This document shows positions 10,561 to 21,841 of a stretch of 64,000 nt of DNA, piece after piece (the first letter of the stretch is position 1; each line of letters opens with the position of its first letter). The translations under genes and the position numbers were made by a program. Source of the stretch: Cutaneotrichosporon cavernicola. Lineage: Eukaryota > Basidiomycota > Tremellomycetes > Trichosporonales > Trichosporonaceae. The notes below the pieces were generated by a model, which was not told where the DNA came from, searched no databases, and saw only the letters and a list, made by a program, of their open reading frames with translations. Where the stretch lies: assembly GCF_030864355.1 (NCBI RefSeq), contig NC_083393.1, positions 2,852,001 to 2,916,000 of the forward strand, read 5' to 3'.

Positions 10561-13500
10561 ATGGAGAACATGATGGTGGAGGGGCAGTCCGACAACGAAA
10601 TCGAGGTCGTGGACCCTCCCGTCACTGAACGAGCGCGCCCACGGCGGGGCACCTCTGCTGTCGGCATTGAAGAGTAGGTACCCTCGTCGATCAGACTGAC
10701 TCGCAACAGCATGGCCGCTCAGCAGAAACAGCGCCGGACGGGCGAGCGCGTAAGCAAGCCTCCACAGTTCAGTACCAGGCGTTCCAGATCGCCTGATGAG
10801 TGAGTCGTCTTGTTGCGGGTCTAATGGAAGACATTCGGCCCAGTCTCGCAGTGACCGGCGAGGCAGCAGCGTGCGCACTTCCGCGTCGATCTCAGCCAAG
10901 AAAGACAAGCCTGGGAAGGCTAAGGGAAACGAGTCGCCGTTCAACATTGCCGGACCCTCGCGCCCTCGTAGGGGGACTTCAAAGAAGGTCAGCTACTCTT
11001 CTCCTGTGAAGCGTAGCGACGACCACGATGACCAGCAGCCAAACGCTGCGACCGAACCTCGCAGACGGACTCTGGACACTCAACCACAACGCCACAACGG
11101 AGAGCCGAGCTCGCCTACCTCCGCTCCCCAGCGTCGACGCGAGCTCGGCGACGAGAACGCTCTACCCTCCAACGCACGTTCCCAAATGGATTTCACCAGG
11201 CCGCGGAATGCGGAAGCGTCGAGTTCGCGCATCCGCCCCACTGCTTGCCCGTCTGGTGGCGGGCACAGCCTAGACTTAATACATATTGGCGATTCAGATG
11301 ACGGTGTTGACAACGACGAGAACCGCCCGCCGCGCCCACAGTTCAATACCAGCAAGCAATTCCGGTCGACAGTGTCTATCGGTGCTACCGGTCCAGCAAC
11401 CCCCAAGGGGAACGCGGTCGCGTCGTCTAGCCGAGGCACAGCTCGAGAACAACAGCCTAACGGCCATCGACCAGACCGCGAGCATCACCCATCATGGCCC
11501 TCTCACGATGCCTCCAGCCAGGAGGAAATTGAGCAGTTCTCATCTCTCGATTCTAGACTAACTCCACCCAAGGCCAAGGAGAAGGAGAAGGCTCTTCCAG
11601 AACCACATGCTCCGCGCGCTCGGAAGCAGATGCAGGACAAGAATGGCAACACTCCCATGCAGAAGGTAAGCCAGATGGATACCACTGGAAGCTCACACAG
11701 AACCTCACTCGACGGTCGCAATCGAAGCCTGTCTCGAAGACTCAGCAAATCCCTTCTTCGAAACTGCGTCGACATGTGCTGGTACGAGAGTGTTACCTCG
11801 AATCTTCGGAGCATTTGCTGCCCGTCACCAAACTCGAACTCGATTCCAGTCAAAAGATCCTTGTACTCAATAACGCTTCTCTAAGTGGGAGCATTAGCCT
11901 GCAGTCCATCCTCGCTGTTTATGTACGGCGCAGCTGACTTGCGACAGAGCTAACGCCTAGAAATGCATAGACGACAACTTCGTCCTGGACCTCTCTCTCG
12001 ACCGCCAAGGATTGAAGCAGTTGGAGCCCTTACTTGACGACTTTGGTTTATCAAAGTCCGCCACAGAAGCCAGCGGGACCGCCTACACAGACATCCGCGT
12101 TCTTTTCGTTATGGAGGACGACCAAGAGCCCCGGCGATTTCTCACTGCAATGGCGGAAGCTGCGCCAGGCCTTGAGCACACGATTGAGAACAAACTGTGA
12201 GAGCCTCGTGACCTGCCGCTCACAAGACAGGCGTTCTGGGATCGATTTCCTCCACCACGGGGACTCGGATATGCGCCAGACGAAGGAGACGCCGGCTCAA
12301 TCTTCTCCTATGGTGAAAGCTGCGGACGCTGCCATGCGCCGACAAGGAGTGCTCTCGACTGGACGTCCCAAACCAGTCGGTGCCGTAGTCAAAACAACAG
12401 CTCAAATGGATTCACGGCAGACCACTTTAAAGCTACAAGGAACCCGCAAGAGCTCGAGGCTTGCGAACTCGGATCGACCGACCAACAGGTACAACGAATC
12501 TTCGCCGACGCCAGAGCAAGACGGGGCCGTTGTCTCGGTTCCTCCACCAGTCGACAAGAAGGAGTTGTGCGTCATAAAAGGGGTTTCATGATCTGACGCC
12601 AGCCTCTTCCATCTCCATGGCCTGGACATCACAGCTGGAGAACGACATCGGCTTGCGTCCAACGATTTTCTCAATGATACGTTCTTGGAGTTTGGGCTGC
12701 GGTGAGAACACTGCTCGAGTTGATGTTAACAACAGATATGTCCTCGACCAGCTGCGACCGGAGACGAGGGACGAGGTCCACTGCTTTAACTCGTTCTTTT
12801 ACTCCAAGCTGTCGGACAAGTCGTCGAGGTGAGGAGAGAAGTGGCGTTTTGCACTGACTTCTAGGAAATCTGCACCTTCAGACGTCTCATGGGCGGGTTA
12901 CGACGCCGTGAAGCGTTGGACAAGGAAGGTTGACGTCTTCAGCAAGAAGTTCATCCTCGTCCCCGTCAACGAGTCGTATCACTGGTACCTCGCTGTCATT
13001 TACAACCCACGAGCAGCTCTCGACTTCGCGCGTGCCTCCATGCCTTCGCTCACGGATGCTCTGAGAGACGATCTTGAGAGTCGGAGATCTTCAACGTCTG
13101 CTGGAGGAGTGGCCTCAGGCGATAACCGTGAAAGCGTCACGAGAGACGCGAGTCGGTCATCCGGGGCATGTACGCCTGACGGAGGACGCCCGGTTCCCAC
13201 GCACAACGAGTACAGTTCAGACACCGATCCGCTAAACATCATCGACCAGCCGGACGATGAGCCCGAGGGCAAAGAGGAACGTGATGTTGGAGATGTGCGA
13301 GCTGGTGTCAACAAGTTGCAACTGGAGGCCGCTGTCCCACAGCCGATACAGTCGGCAACATTCGATCTCTTCACCGAACAGTCGTTTGGCGACATGGGGA
13401 CTGGTGCCAATGCCAAGGAATCCACGTCCCGAGTGTCATCGCCTCCGCCTGCCAAGAAGGGGAGGAAGCCTCACCGCCCGGATTACGACATCCTGGGCAC

Positions 13501-15783
13501 TCACGAGTGAGCTATTCAAGAATCGCAAAACTGACGTGCAGGACATGGATCTTCACACTCGATTCCATGGGTAACAGCAGACACCCATCTGTGGGTAAGG
13601 ACCTCATGAGGTGGCTCCGCTTCGAGGCGCGGGACAAGCTCAATGAAGACGTGGACTCGGCGACAGTCCACTACTTCGAGGGCAAGTGCCTGGACCAGCC
13701 CAACTTCTTCGACTGTGGCCTCTATCTCATCCACTTTGCAAAGCAGCTTCTACTCAAGAGCGACGACGTCCTTCGCTTCATCGGCGTGAGTCTTGGTGTG
13801 CGCGTCCTGCGCAGGTGCTAACTCCGGCAGGGTGCGCCGAGGCCTGCTGGGATCGAGGGTCACGTGGAATGGGAGCTGAAGAAGAATGAGGTATGGGCCG
13901 CACACGAGCCGAGCACATTGCGGCGGGATTGGATTGAGATCATCGATGTCCAGACTCAGACGTATCGCAGTCTCAACGACACGGCGACGACTGGCCAGGC
14001 TGTACAGGGCCCCGGCCCACCCGCGTCTCAGCTCTCCGTCCAAGCCCTCTCCCAGGTACCACCACCGCCTGAAGCACATGCACCATCGGTAGCGCCGACT
14101 CAGACTCTTGACCCTGAGACCTCGGCGGGCCACACAGGCAGTTCTACGCTCGCCTCAACTTCTGTCTACACGCGGCTGCCAGCGCCTTTGTCTCCGTCAC
14201 CCGTGAGGGAAGAGAGTGAGGTCGCCGCGCACGGCGACAGCTTTCGAGACCCAAGTTCCTCAGCCGGCATCCTTTGCGTTGGGGCGCAGGACAAACCCGA
14301 TGACGAACCCGTTCCGAGGCCTCCCGTGTCGCACTGCATTAGCAACTCCGACGAAGAGGAGGAGGAGATCGAGGAACGCCAGGGCGGCGACGGCCTTGAG
14401 GGCCATGGCCGCGCCAGTCCCAAGAATGACGAGGACGACGAATCAAAGCATGAGGAGATTGGCCGTGAGACTCAAGCAGCAACAGACATTGTCAAGTTTC
14501 ATGATCGGTTTAAGCAAGCCGATGAGGAACCACCGAACCAGTTGCACGACTGCGATGGTGGTGATGGCGATGATCTCTGCCGCCGGGCCATAATCGACCC
14601 GAACATGCAATCCCCTACGAGAGATGGTACCCCTTCCATGTGGCCGGGCTGGGCCTCAAACTTGCCCGTCGCTTACCCCGATGAGGAGATGGACGTTGAT
14701 CAAGCCAGAGGCTCCGAAATCGATCCCTCGACAACACCAGCCTCTCGCACCATCCTGTCTCCCAGCGCCATCGACCCTTTTGCGGACTTGGGCACCTCCG
14801 AGCCTATCCACCGACTATCGGGGGGAGGCGGCCGAGCAGACCCGAGACGCTCTTCAACTGTGTGCGCTGAGCGCGGCACCACTTCTCAACCGCACCCGTC
14901 GGAGGCCGAAGTCCTCGTGGCAGCTTCGAGCTCACAGAGTAAGTCGCCGCCTTCCGGAGCACATGATAGCGGGAGCTCGTTGGCCGCGGTGTCCGCCTCT
15001 CAGCTGGGCGAAACGCCCACGTACAACCCCTACCGGATGAACTACAAGCCGCCCGACCAACCAGCTCCTTCTGCGGATGTCATCTCCGTCGACGATGATT
15101 CCCCAGACGACAGCCGTGCTGGCCCAGCAACCTCGCGCCGTCAGAACACGGAGCGGCGGGACTCGCAGCGCGCCCTTCGCTTGCAAGAGGTATCAAATGA
15201 CAGCCCTGGACCTCACCGCCCCACAACTCGGCGCGCGAACCGCCGCCTAGTCCCGGCCTCATCTGACGAGGAGGTGTGCGCTCGATCCAACCCTCCTCGC
15301 GGCGCCAGCCAGCGGCGTGCCTCGACTGCGCATGACGTTATCCTCAAGAGCGGCGACGGTGTGCTCGGTGACTCTGAGGGGTCCGACCACGAGCCGGTAC
15401 CGGCTCGAGCCGCCAAACCTCGGAGCAAGCCGACGCCGACAGTTAAAGCGAACGGCAAGGCGATTGAGGCTCAGCCAGAGATGCGTGGGTCCGCGGCCTC
15501 GCCGGTTGTCGTTACCGACGAGGACTGCGAAGACGGGGAACCCGCTGCTGGTCCGTCTGACCGACCAGAGCGCGAGGTATCACTCGAACCAATGAGGCCT
15601 AAGCGTCGGCCGACCAAGACATACGCACACGGTGCAGTAGGCAAGAACAAGAGGAGGAAGACAGTGCAAGGTGAGACAGGCCAACAGAAGATCCTCAGCT
15701 TCTGGGCCCCAAACGAGGCTGGAATCCAAAGTGAGAAGCGAGGCAGGTCCGCCGAGGACCCGTACCTCCTCGACGACGAGTAG
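10561..15783 (+). CDS. ULP2: Ulp2-like SUMO protease
   Basis: Eleven exons (10561-10673, 10710-10799, 10831-11665, 11701-11922, 11961-12196, 12231-12566, 12603-12701, 12736-12828, 12865-13506, 13542-13785, 13831-15783) give 1,620 residues. It is predicted to cut poly-SUMO chains in the nucleus. The C48 peptidase domain begins [17 protein letters not shown]; catalytic His is near residue 714 ([12 protein letters not shown]), Asp near 896 (TLDSMG), and Gln/Cys near 942/947 ([14 protein letters not shown]). The His-to-Asp gap is about 180 residues because of a low-complexity insert; human SENP6 and SENP7 also carry loop insertions. Before the domain is a predicted folded segment ([16 protein letters not shown] through [12 protein letters not shown]). 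The long N- and C-terminal tails are Ser/Pro/acid-rich with basic clusters. Exon 6 donor (GTGCGT at 12567) is inferred from phase and 36-nt length. Confidence 0.88.
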
Positions 15784-15901
15784 CATACCATCATTCATTA
15801 GCCAATAGTTAGTTCGTGTAGCATTGTGTGTGGCCTCGTGAGCATGTGGAGTGGAATGCATGGATAGTGAAACAACAGTGTTAGTCGATGCTTGCTATAC
15901 G

Positions 15902-16858
15902 CTAAACGCTCGGCCCTTCGCCGGGCTGGCCTCCGTCGGCCAGCTCCCACCACACCCGCCCGGCATCCGTCGTGGGCGCAAAGAAGGGACAGCGCTGGCG
16001 GAACACGTCGAGGGTGCGTTTCCGGATGATGGCTTCGATCATGACTTCAGAGTCGAGTTGCTCGGCGATGCGCTGCTCCTCGAGCGCACCACGGTGTGGT
16101 GACGGCGCCGACTCGCCGGCCTTCTTTGCGGCCGCGGACGCCTCGACCGTCTTCTGGCAGTATGTGAGGAGAGTTTGGCGGTGGGCCCAGCCGGCTGGTG
16201 TTAGCGAACACTGGTCACTGGTCTCGAAGCTCGGCATGCCACGCCTGGACTCTCATGCACCTGCGCTCCTAGCGTGATCTCGTCACCCAACTCCGTCCTC
16301 GCAGTCCCCATCTCTCCAACCCAACTTGTTCCTCTCTCATCGCATCCCAGCCTCGTCGCACTCTTGATCATCGCGCTCCGGTCCCTTCCCGCTCTGGCCT
16401 CATTCCATCACCCAACCCTTCCCCGCCTCCACCAATATGACTCACCCATCATTTCGCTCCACATCTGGGCACACATGCCCTCGTTCCCGCTCCCCTTGCC
16501 TTCGCGCGCCTCATCGCGGAGCTGGGCTTGCGCGCGGTTCAGGCGCGTGACCACCTGGTCGTCGAGCTTGCGATATTGCCGCACGAGGTCTGTGAATGAA
16601 CAGAATGAGTAGGCCGAGGGAGGACGGGATGACGTTGAGAGGAGTGATCAACCGGGGGTGAATTCAATGAGAGACCACGAGACGACGGGATTCCAAGAAC
16701 ATTGTCAGCATGGCCACCTCATATAGACGACGCGACGACTCACCTCGGAACACTGTCAGGTTGAAGCAAGTCTCGGCGCCGAGTGTGAGGGTCTTGGGCG
16801 GCGGGGCCGGAAAGGTGTCGGCGTAAGCGCTCGCTGTGCCGAATGGGGGTGGGTTCAT
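15902..16858 (-). CDS. MIX23: Mix23/CCDC58 mitochondrial protein
   Basis: Exons 16858-16744, 16589-16446 and 16194-15902 give 183 residues. Mix23 acts in the mitochondrial intermembrane space and modulates protein import. The sequence matches the family through the Cys near the first helix (ETCFNLTVFRDL), then the helical core RQYRKLDDQVVTRLN, CAQMWSEMMAGWAHRQ, and the closing helix RTLDVFRQRCPFF, which aligns with VFNERC of animal CCDC58. The N-terminal 30 residues are Pro-rich. Its introns (154 and 251 nt) are much longer than the local norm, though both have good GTGAGT donors. The stop is 118 bp from the ULP2 stop. Confidence 0.85.
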
Positions 16859-17982
16859 AGTATAAATTGGTCAAGTTGAGTGGTGCTAGTGCAAGTGGGA
16901 AGTAATCTAATCGCCATCTCGGGCAATGACGACGGCTCTCTGGCCGGCAGTGGTGGAGGTACGCCACACGCAGAAACGCCGAAGTTCCAGGCCGCTCGCA
17001 CCTTTACCTCCACCCTGTGCCATTATATTTGAGCGGATCTTGCATCTACGTTGACCATCATCCCATCCAGTCCAGACACAAAATCAACGCGTCCGCAAGG
17101 TTAGTCTCCTCTCTTCTCGTGACGTGTTCTGCATCGCGCTGCACGTCGCGCATTACCCGGATGACCTTCTATTCTCTCCCCGTCTTACCGACCATGTCGA
17201 ACGAGATAGGGCTCCCCTTCGCGGGGGAGTCTGGAACCCCGCTATACGCGGGCTCATGGCGCTTGCCAGTGCCTTTGTCTGATCCACATTTCGCTCATTG
17301 CTTTCTTTGATCGCGAGCTGACAACAGGTCTTCATTTGAAGCTGCTTTGCGGCGCGGATGTAATGACAAGAGTGAGTGTCTCGCCTGTCCCGGCTTGCTT
17401 CAAGCCTTTTTATGATGAACCAACACCAAAACCATACGCAGTTTCCACTGTAGCGTCCTCCCTGCCAGGAGTAGTTCGTTGTTGTGCGCTGCGCTCTGCG
17501 GGTTGAGTGCCCCGGCCGCGGATTGAACCTTCTTGCGGTTGGGCGCATTCCTTGCGGGCCCGAAAGGGCAGCCGGCAACGCGTGCGGCGGCGACGAGATG
17601 CTGTGAAGTTTTTTCTTCCTTGGATGTCTGATCCCTTTGCTCGACGCTTCGAGAATGATTGCTGACAGCAGTCGGAACTTGGGAACGTGAGAACACCTCG
17701 CGATTGTAGTGTATTGTAGTTGCTATGTTGATTGTTTCTTCATTGAATGGCGTGGGAGGTGAAGGTAGCATGTGTGTCTCCGCAAACAATTCTGAAGCCA
17801 TGACGCAACTCTTCGTCGTCCTTTTTTTTATACTCTAATGTCTTCGCTCTTTTGCGTCTGAAACAATGGACAGCCATGCAGTGACACAGTGTCGAGCAAG
17901 CGACGGAACCAAATACCTCGTAGGCGACGTGACATGACGTTCGCGTCTCATTGAGCATTACAACAACCACCTCGCAATCACC
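16859..17982. other. 1.1-kb divergent intergenic region
   Basis: This lies between the starts of MIX23 (minus) and TRS23 (plus). Several open frames of 60-140 codons exist, the longest minus-strand one at 17400-17801 (133 codons). None shows a family motif or a convincing spliced extension. I treat the region as regulatory or holding an unrecognised short gene. Confidence 0.4.
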
Positions 17983-18852
17983 ATGACAGTCCACGCCCTC
18001 TGGGTCATCAACAAGGCCGGCGGCCTCGTCTTCAACCGATATTACAGTGGTGTGTACTTTGTATACCGGTGGTGCAAGTGCTGACGCTATCTCCCTTCGT
18101 CTTCCCCTCACTGGACTCCCAACTCTGTCTCCTCCTCGTTCCGTGTCCGGCCTTGTTCCCATACCTTAACTCCGCCCACAGACACACTTCCCAAACTCGA
18201 GCCTAACGCCCTCCTCATTCTCGCCGGCACGCTGCACGGCATCCACGCCATCACGGCGCGCCTGTCCCCCGCTCCGCCGCCTGGTGCGCTGTCGGCGGGA
18301 CTTCAGAGTTTTGAGGCTGAGGGATGGGGTGGAAGCGTGTATCTCACGCCGACTGGTGAGTGGAGTTGGAGGCGCGGAGGGAGCAGGGCGGAGAGAAGGG
18401 AGGGAGGGAGGGAGGGAGGGAGGGAGGGAAGGAGGAAGGACGGTGAGGGGAGGCTGAGGCATGACCTTGATGAGCGCCCACTTCACAAGGTGCGATGTAT
18501 ATGCGCTGGCCCGCGCATCACACAACAGGGATGTGTCGTCGCGACGCCTGGATGGCAGTTGGAGGATCCAGCTACGTGCGCCGCATCCTTGAGCTGACTC
18601 CAGGTACCAAGTTCGTGCTCCTCCACTCGCTTGGGCACCCGGTCGATGACTTGCTCAAGCGCGTGTACGAGATCTGTAAGTGTCTGGCGTTCCCAGCCCT
18701 GGGACCTGTCCAGCTCGAAACGATACCTGACCAAACTAACGGCAGACTCGGATGCCGTGATGAAGAACCCGTTCCACACACCCGAGATGCCCATCAACTC
18801 GAGTCAGTTCGAGAGTCGGCTACAGACTCTCATTGGGACCGCGAATGCGTAA
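17983..18852 (+). CDS. TRS23: TRAPP subunit Trs23/TRAPPC4
   Basis: Exons 17983-18049, 18182-18355, 18604-18675 and 18746-18852 give 139 residues. Trs23 is a core subunit of the TRAPP complexes that act as exchange factors for Ypt1/Rab1 in ER-Golgi and later traffic. The longin-fold start TVHALWVINKAGGLVFNRYYS and the end GTKFVLLHSLG...LLKRVYEIYSDAVMKNPFHTPEMPI match the family closely. It lacks the PDZ-like insert of animal TRAPPC4, as many fungal forms do. Introns are 132, 248 and 70 nt, long for this locus; the second contains a GGGA repeat. The donor at 18356 and acceptor at 18603 recreate the conserved T-G-T-K-F junction, which supports skipping the whole 248 nt. Confidence 0.9.
18398..18430 (+). 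repeat. (GGGA)n repeat in TRS23 intron
   Basis: About eight GGGA units lie in the second intron of TRS23, on the transcribed sense strand, inside a wider purine-rich stretch. Such a run can form a G-quadruplex in RNA; this is not shown here. Confidence 0.9.
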
Positions 18853-18968
18853 ACCCCAGCGCTCCAGCTTGACCTGGAGGAATCATACCCTGCATTGATA
18901 CCGGCTTCCATAGCTCTTAGTACAAGATACGTGCATAGTCCAGACAACAGAATACAATATAGGAGCGC

Positions 18969-19726
18969 TTAGTACTTTACAGTACCGTCCAGGTAGAATA
19001 TCATGCCGTTGCTGGCGACCTTTGTGCCTACAACCTTAGCGTCGCCGGGTACCACGCGCATGTCGTCGCCAGTCTTCTTCACGGTCACCGTGGTGCCACC
19101 AAGCGTCTCGGCTGGCTTGCCGTACTCGATGTCGCCGGAGACAATGTGGGCGGAGAGGAATGCCTCGACATTGTGCCTTGCGTCTTCGTCCGATGTGGTG
19201 CCGCTGGGGTTGTTGTGCGGCTTGTGCGGGAGGGCCATGATGGCCTCATCGGTTGGTACGAAAAGTGTGGTGTGGCCAGCACGCGTGAGCCGCGCCGTCT
19301 GGTGTGAGCACGGCCAAAACAATGCCCTTGGTAGCCAATGGTGCCCGAGCCCCATCACGGCCTCCTGGTGGACGGCGTACAAGTGACGTACGAGCTGAAT
19401 AGCTGATCTTCCACACAGGTATACGAAGCCTTTCTTCCACCCCGACTCACCACAGAAGAAACATCCCGCGCATATTCCCACCACAATGACGCCTGGCGCT
19501 CAAGCGTAAGCGCGTCGGCGAGACTAAGCCCCGACGGCCCAGAACCCGGGGTGACGGGGTTGAAAACTGTTTGGTCCTTGTCCGCAATAACCTCGACAAA
19601 GCCGTCAGCCGCATGCTTCGGTGGTACAGGCCGGGCGGCAGCAGGAGCAGCAGCCGCGTGGTGGGACGAAGCGAACGCGACACCCATGACTGCGACGAGG
19701 GTGGTGAAGAATGTAATGTGCCGCAT
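18969..19726 (-). CDS. Secreted fasciclin (FAS1) domain protein
   Basis: Exons 19726-19451 and 19298-18969 give 201 residues. It has a signal peptide (RHITFFTTLVAVMGVAFASS) and one FAS1 domain. The motifs SLADALTLERQASLWWEYARD, AGHTTLFVPTDEAIMALPHKPH and NVEAFLSAHIVSGDIEYG match the small fungal FAS1 family that includes yeast YDR262W, a vacuolar or secretory protein of unknown role. The 152-nt intron was placed by the donor GTGAGTCGG after DVSSV and an acceptor giving TARLTRAG; the junction fits the family but other acceptors nearby are possible. No GPI signal is seen at the C-terminus. The stop is 116 bp from the TRS23 stop. Confidence 0.8.
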
Positions 19727-20120
19727 GGTGGAGTGGGTGGTGGGGATGATGATGTAGGATGGGCCGAGATGGAGCGGCGAGATGACTGGAAGATTTGGGT
19801 CCGTGCTGCCCCACTCTGTTTGGGAACTGGCCATGTTTGTGTGAATTGGGAAAGGCAAAGTGAAGTTTACTAACTGCTCTCATACTATTGTGCACGCGAC
19901 TGCCTTGTATGCGATGTTAGGACCTGACATGGTGCAAGCTAAACGTCGTTTGAGGATACAGACTTTTAGAGGCGCTCCGGAGGGAGATGAAGACTCTCGC
20001 CTCCAAGTTGCAAGGATCTGCTGAGCGTTCGTCTCATCTTTGGGGCCGATCCTCGACTTGTACCGCGGCCCAAACCCACCGAGCGACCTCCTCCATCGGC
20101 TTTTGGGCGCCGACAGATTC

Positions 20121-20531
20121 TCACATGCACCGACGATACCCTGTACGCTGCTGATCCCTCTCGAGCCGCTTGCGCTCAAACTCGGAGCCCTCACTCCCCG
20201 ACTGCGTCGCTCCCATCATGGACTCGTGGTGCACATGCGCTGGCTTTGACCAATTGACCAATCCATTGAAAGACGACCTCATCATCACATACCTTGCTTT
20301 GAGGTTTGGGACCACATGGGCACTTTGGAACTCGGGCGTACTCTTCTCCGAGGGTCGAACGACGGGGCTCACCAGCAGCTCGTCCGGCGCTCGTCGAGTT
20401 GCTCGCCTCCGAACAGTGCGCGCGCATCCTTTGAACATTCTTCGGAGCATGTGGTCCATCGTTCTGACAACTCTTGTCACCGCTTCAAATAGTCGCACTT
20501 GAGCAGCAGGGTTAACATGACGCGGTCGCAA
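20121..20531 (-). CDS. Possible short gene, unrecognised
   Basis: A 136-codon open frame whose C-terminal part (MMGATQSGSEGSEFERKRLERDQQ) looks like real protein with good codon use. An alternative reading splices a neighbouring frame (VPKCPCGPKPQSK) onto PAHVHHESMMG using a GTATGT donor and CAAAG acceptor, which would make a different N-terminus. I do not recognise the family, and the gene may be spurious. The boundaries are those of the open frame only. Confidence 0.25.
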   Translation of the reverse strand: MRPRHVNPAAQVRLFEAVTRVVRTMDHMLRRMFKGCARTVRRRATRRAPDELLVSPVVRPSEKSTPEFQSAHVVPNLKARYVMMRSSFNGLVNWSKPAHVHHESMMGATQSGSEGSEFERKRLERDQQRTGYRRCM

Positions 20532-21841
20532 TAGCCTTTGGTACCTGCCCAGACAATAGCACTAGGGTGCAACTCGCGGAGCTTGACGTCTTGTTGACAG
20601 TGGCGGGTTGCTCAAGTTGAGCGCTGGGCCTGGATCCAATGTAGGCTCCAGTCGGCTCCCGAAGAGCGGCCGAGCAGGCAGCCGGGGGCCTATCTATGTA
20701 ATCAGGTAGATATTCAGGTAAGTTTGGATGACGTGTATACGTAGTTGCTGTACCTGGGTTCTGGTCGCACGACCGTCACAGCTCACAGGTTGTGGTGCAC
20801 GCATTGTTGGTCAAATCGACCATTGACGAATCCTGTCCTGTTTGTGGGTTTGTCAGTCGTGCTCTTGTGTATACAACTGTATGCATCCATGGTTTAAGCG
20901 CTTTATCATCTGGGACTGGCTTGTGCCAACGGAGACACGTGCTTGTTATGAGCCGGCGGAGATGGATTGAGGTCCTTGCCACTTGCCGCAATTTAATGAC
21001 GAGATCTGGTGGATTTGGTCGATCTTGTCAGTTGCAGCACATTGCAAACGCCATGACGATCTTTGTCGATCTGCGATCTCCACTGGATCTGGACCCGAGG
21101 GAGCGGAATGCGTTCCCATCCGCATATCTGAGTGGGGGCGCTTTAAATGACTAAAGGGGCTGAACAATGGGAATGCCTAGAAAGCTAGAAAGGGCTCACG
21201 TGCCGCCATCAGCTTGAGAGAATCCAACGCTGATTCGTGTGAAGAAGGGGAGTGTGAGTGGAGTGTGAGTGGAGTGGGAGCGGAGCGGAAGCGATCAGAG
21301 TGCAGGACATCAGGACATTGGTAGGACAAGTTGTGTTTAGTAGCATAATAACAATGTATACAGCAAGTAGATAGGAATAGGATGGGTCAGGCCTGGAATG
21401 CCGCTCAATAAGCCGAGGACTTGGTCAGTCACGGGTCTCATTAACCCATTAACCCATTAACCCCCTCCCTTCCCCCCTCCCTCCTATACCTCTTATCATC
21501 AACCATATCGTCTTGTCTCTTCATCTTGAACTCTCCTTTCATCATCTTAGCCATCATCTCCATCCCGCCTTCGACATTGAATACTCTTTGATAAGATCAC
21601 ACCCTCCTTCTTCTTGCCCCACCTTGTCACCTGTATCACTTCGCTCCTGCATTGCGGCCTGACGTCGTCACCGCCCGCCGTGATCGTTGTCGTTGTCCTC
21701 CCATCGGCACTCTACGCTCGCTACCGAGGCGAGTAAATCCTCCACCTTCCTTGGCCCTCTGTGTGCACAACAGATGGGCCATCTGGACCAACAACCCTAC
21801 CCCTCCACTCGGCCCTCTGATCACCCACAACTACTGGCGGC
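20532..21841. other. 1.3-kb intergenic region before TF1
   Basis: No protein motif is seen. The right part (about 21440-21720) is strongly pyrimidine-rich, fitting the promoter and leader of the transcription-factor gene that starts at 21842. It contains a small tandem repeat at 21439-21462. Confidence 0.4.
21439..21462 (+). repeat. 8-bp tandem repeat CATTAACC x3
   Basis: Three exact copies of CATTAACC followed at once by a C/T-only tract of about 25 bp, some 380 bp before the start codon of the first Zn2Cys6 gene. Confidence 0.9.
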
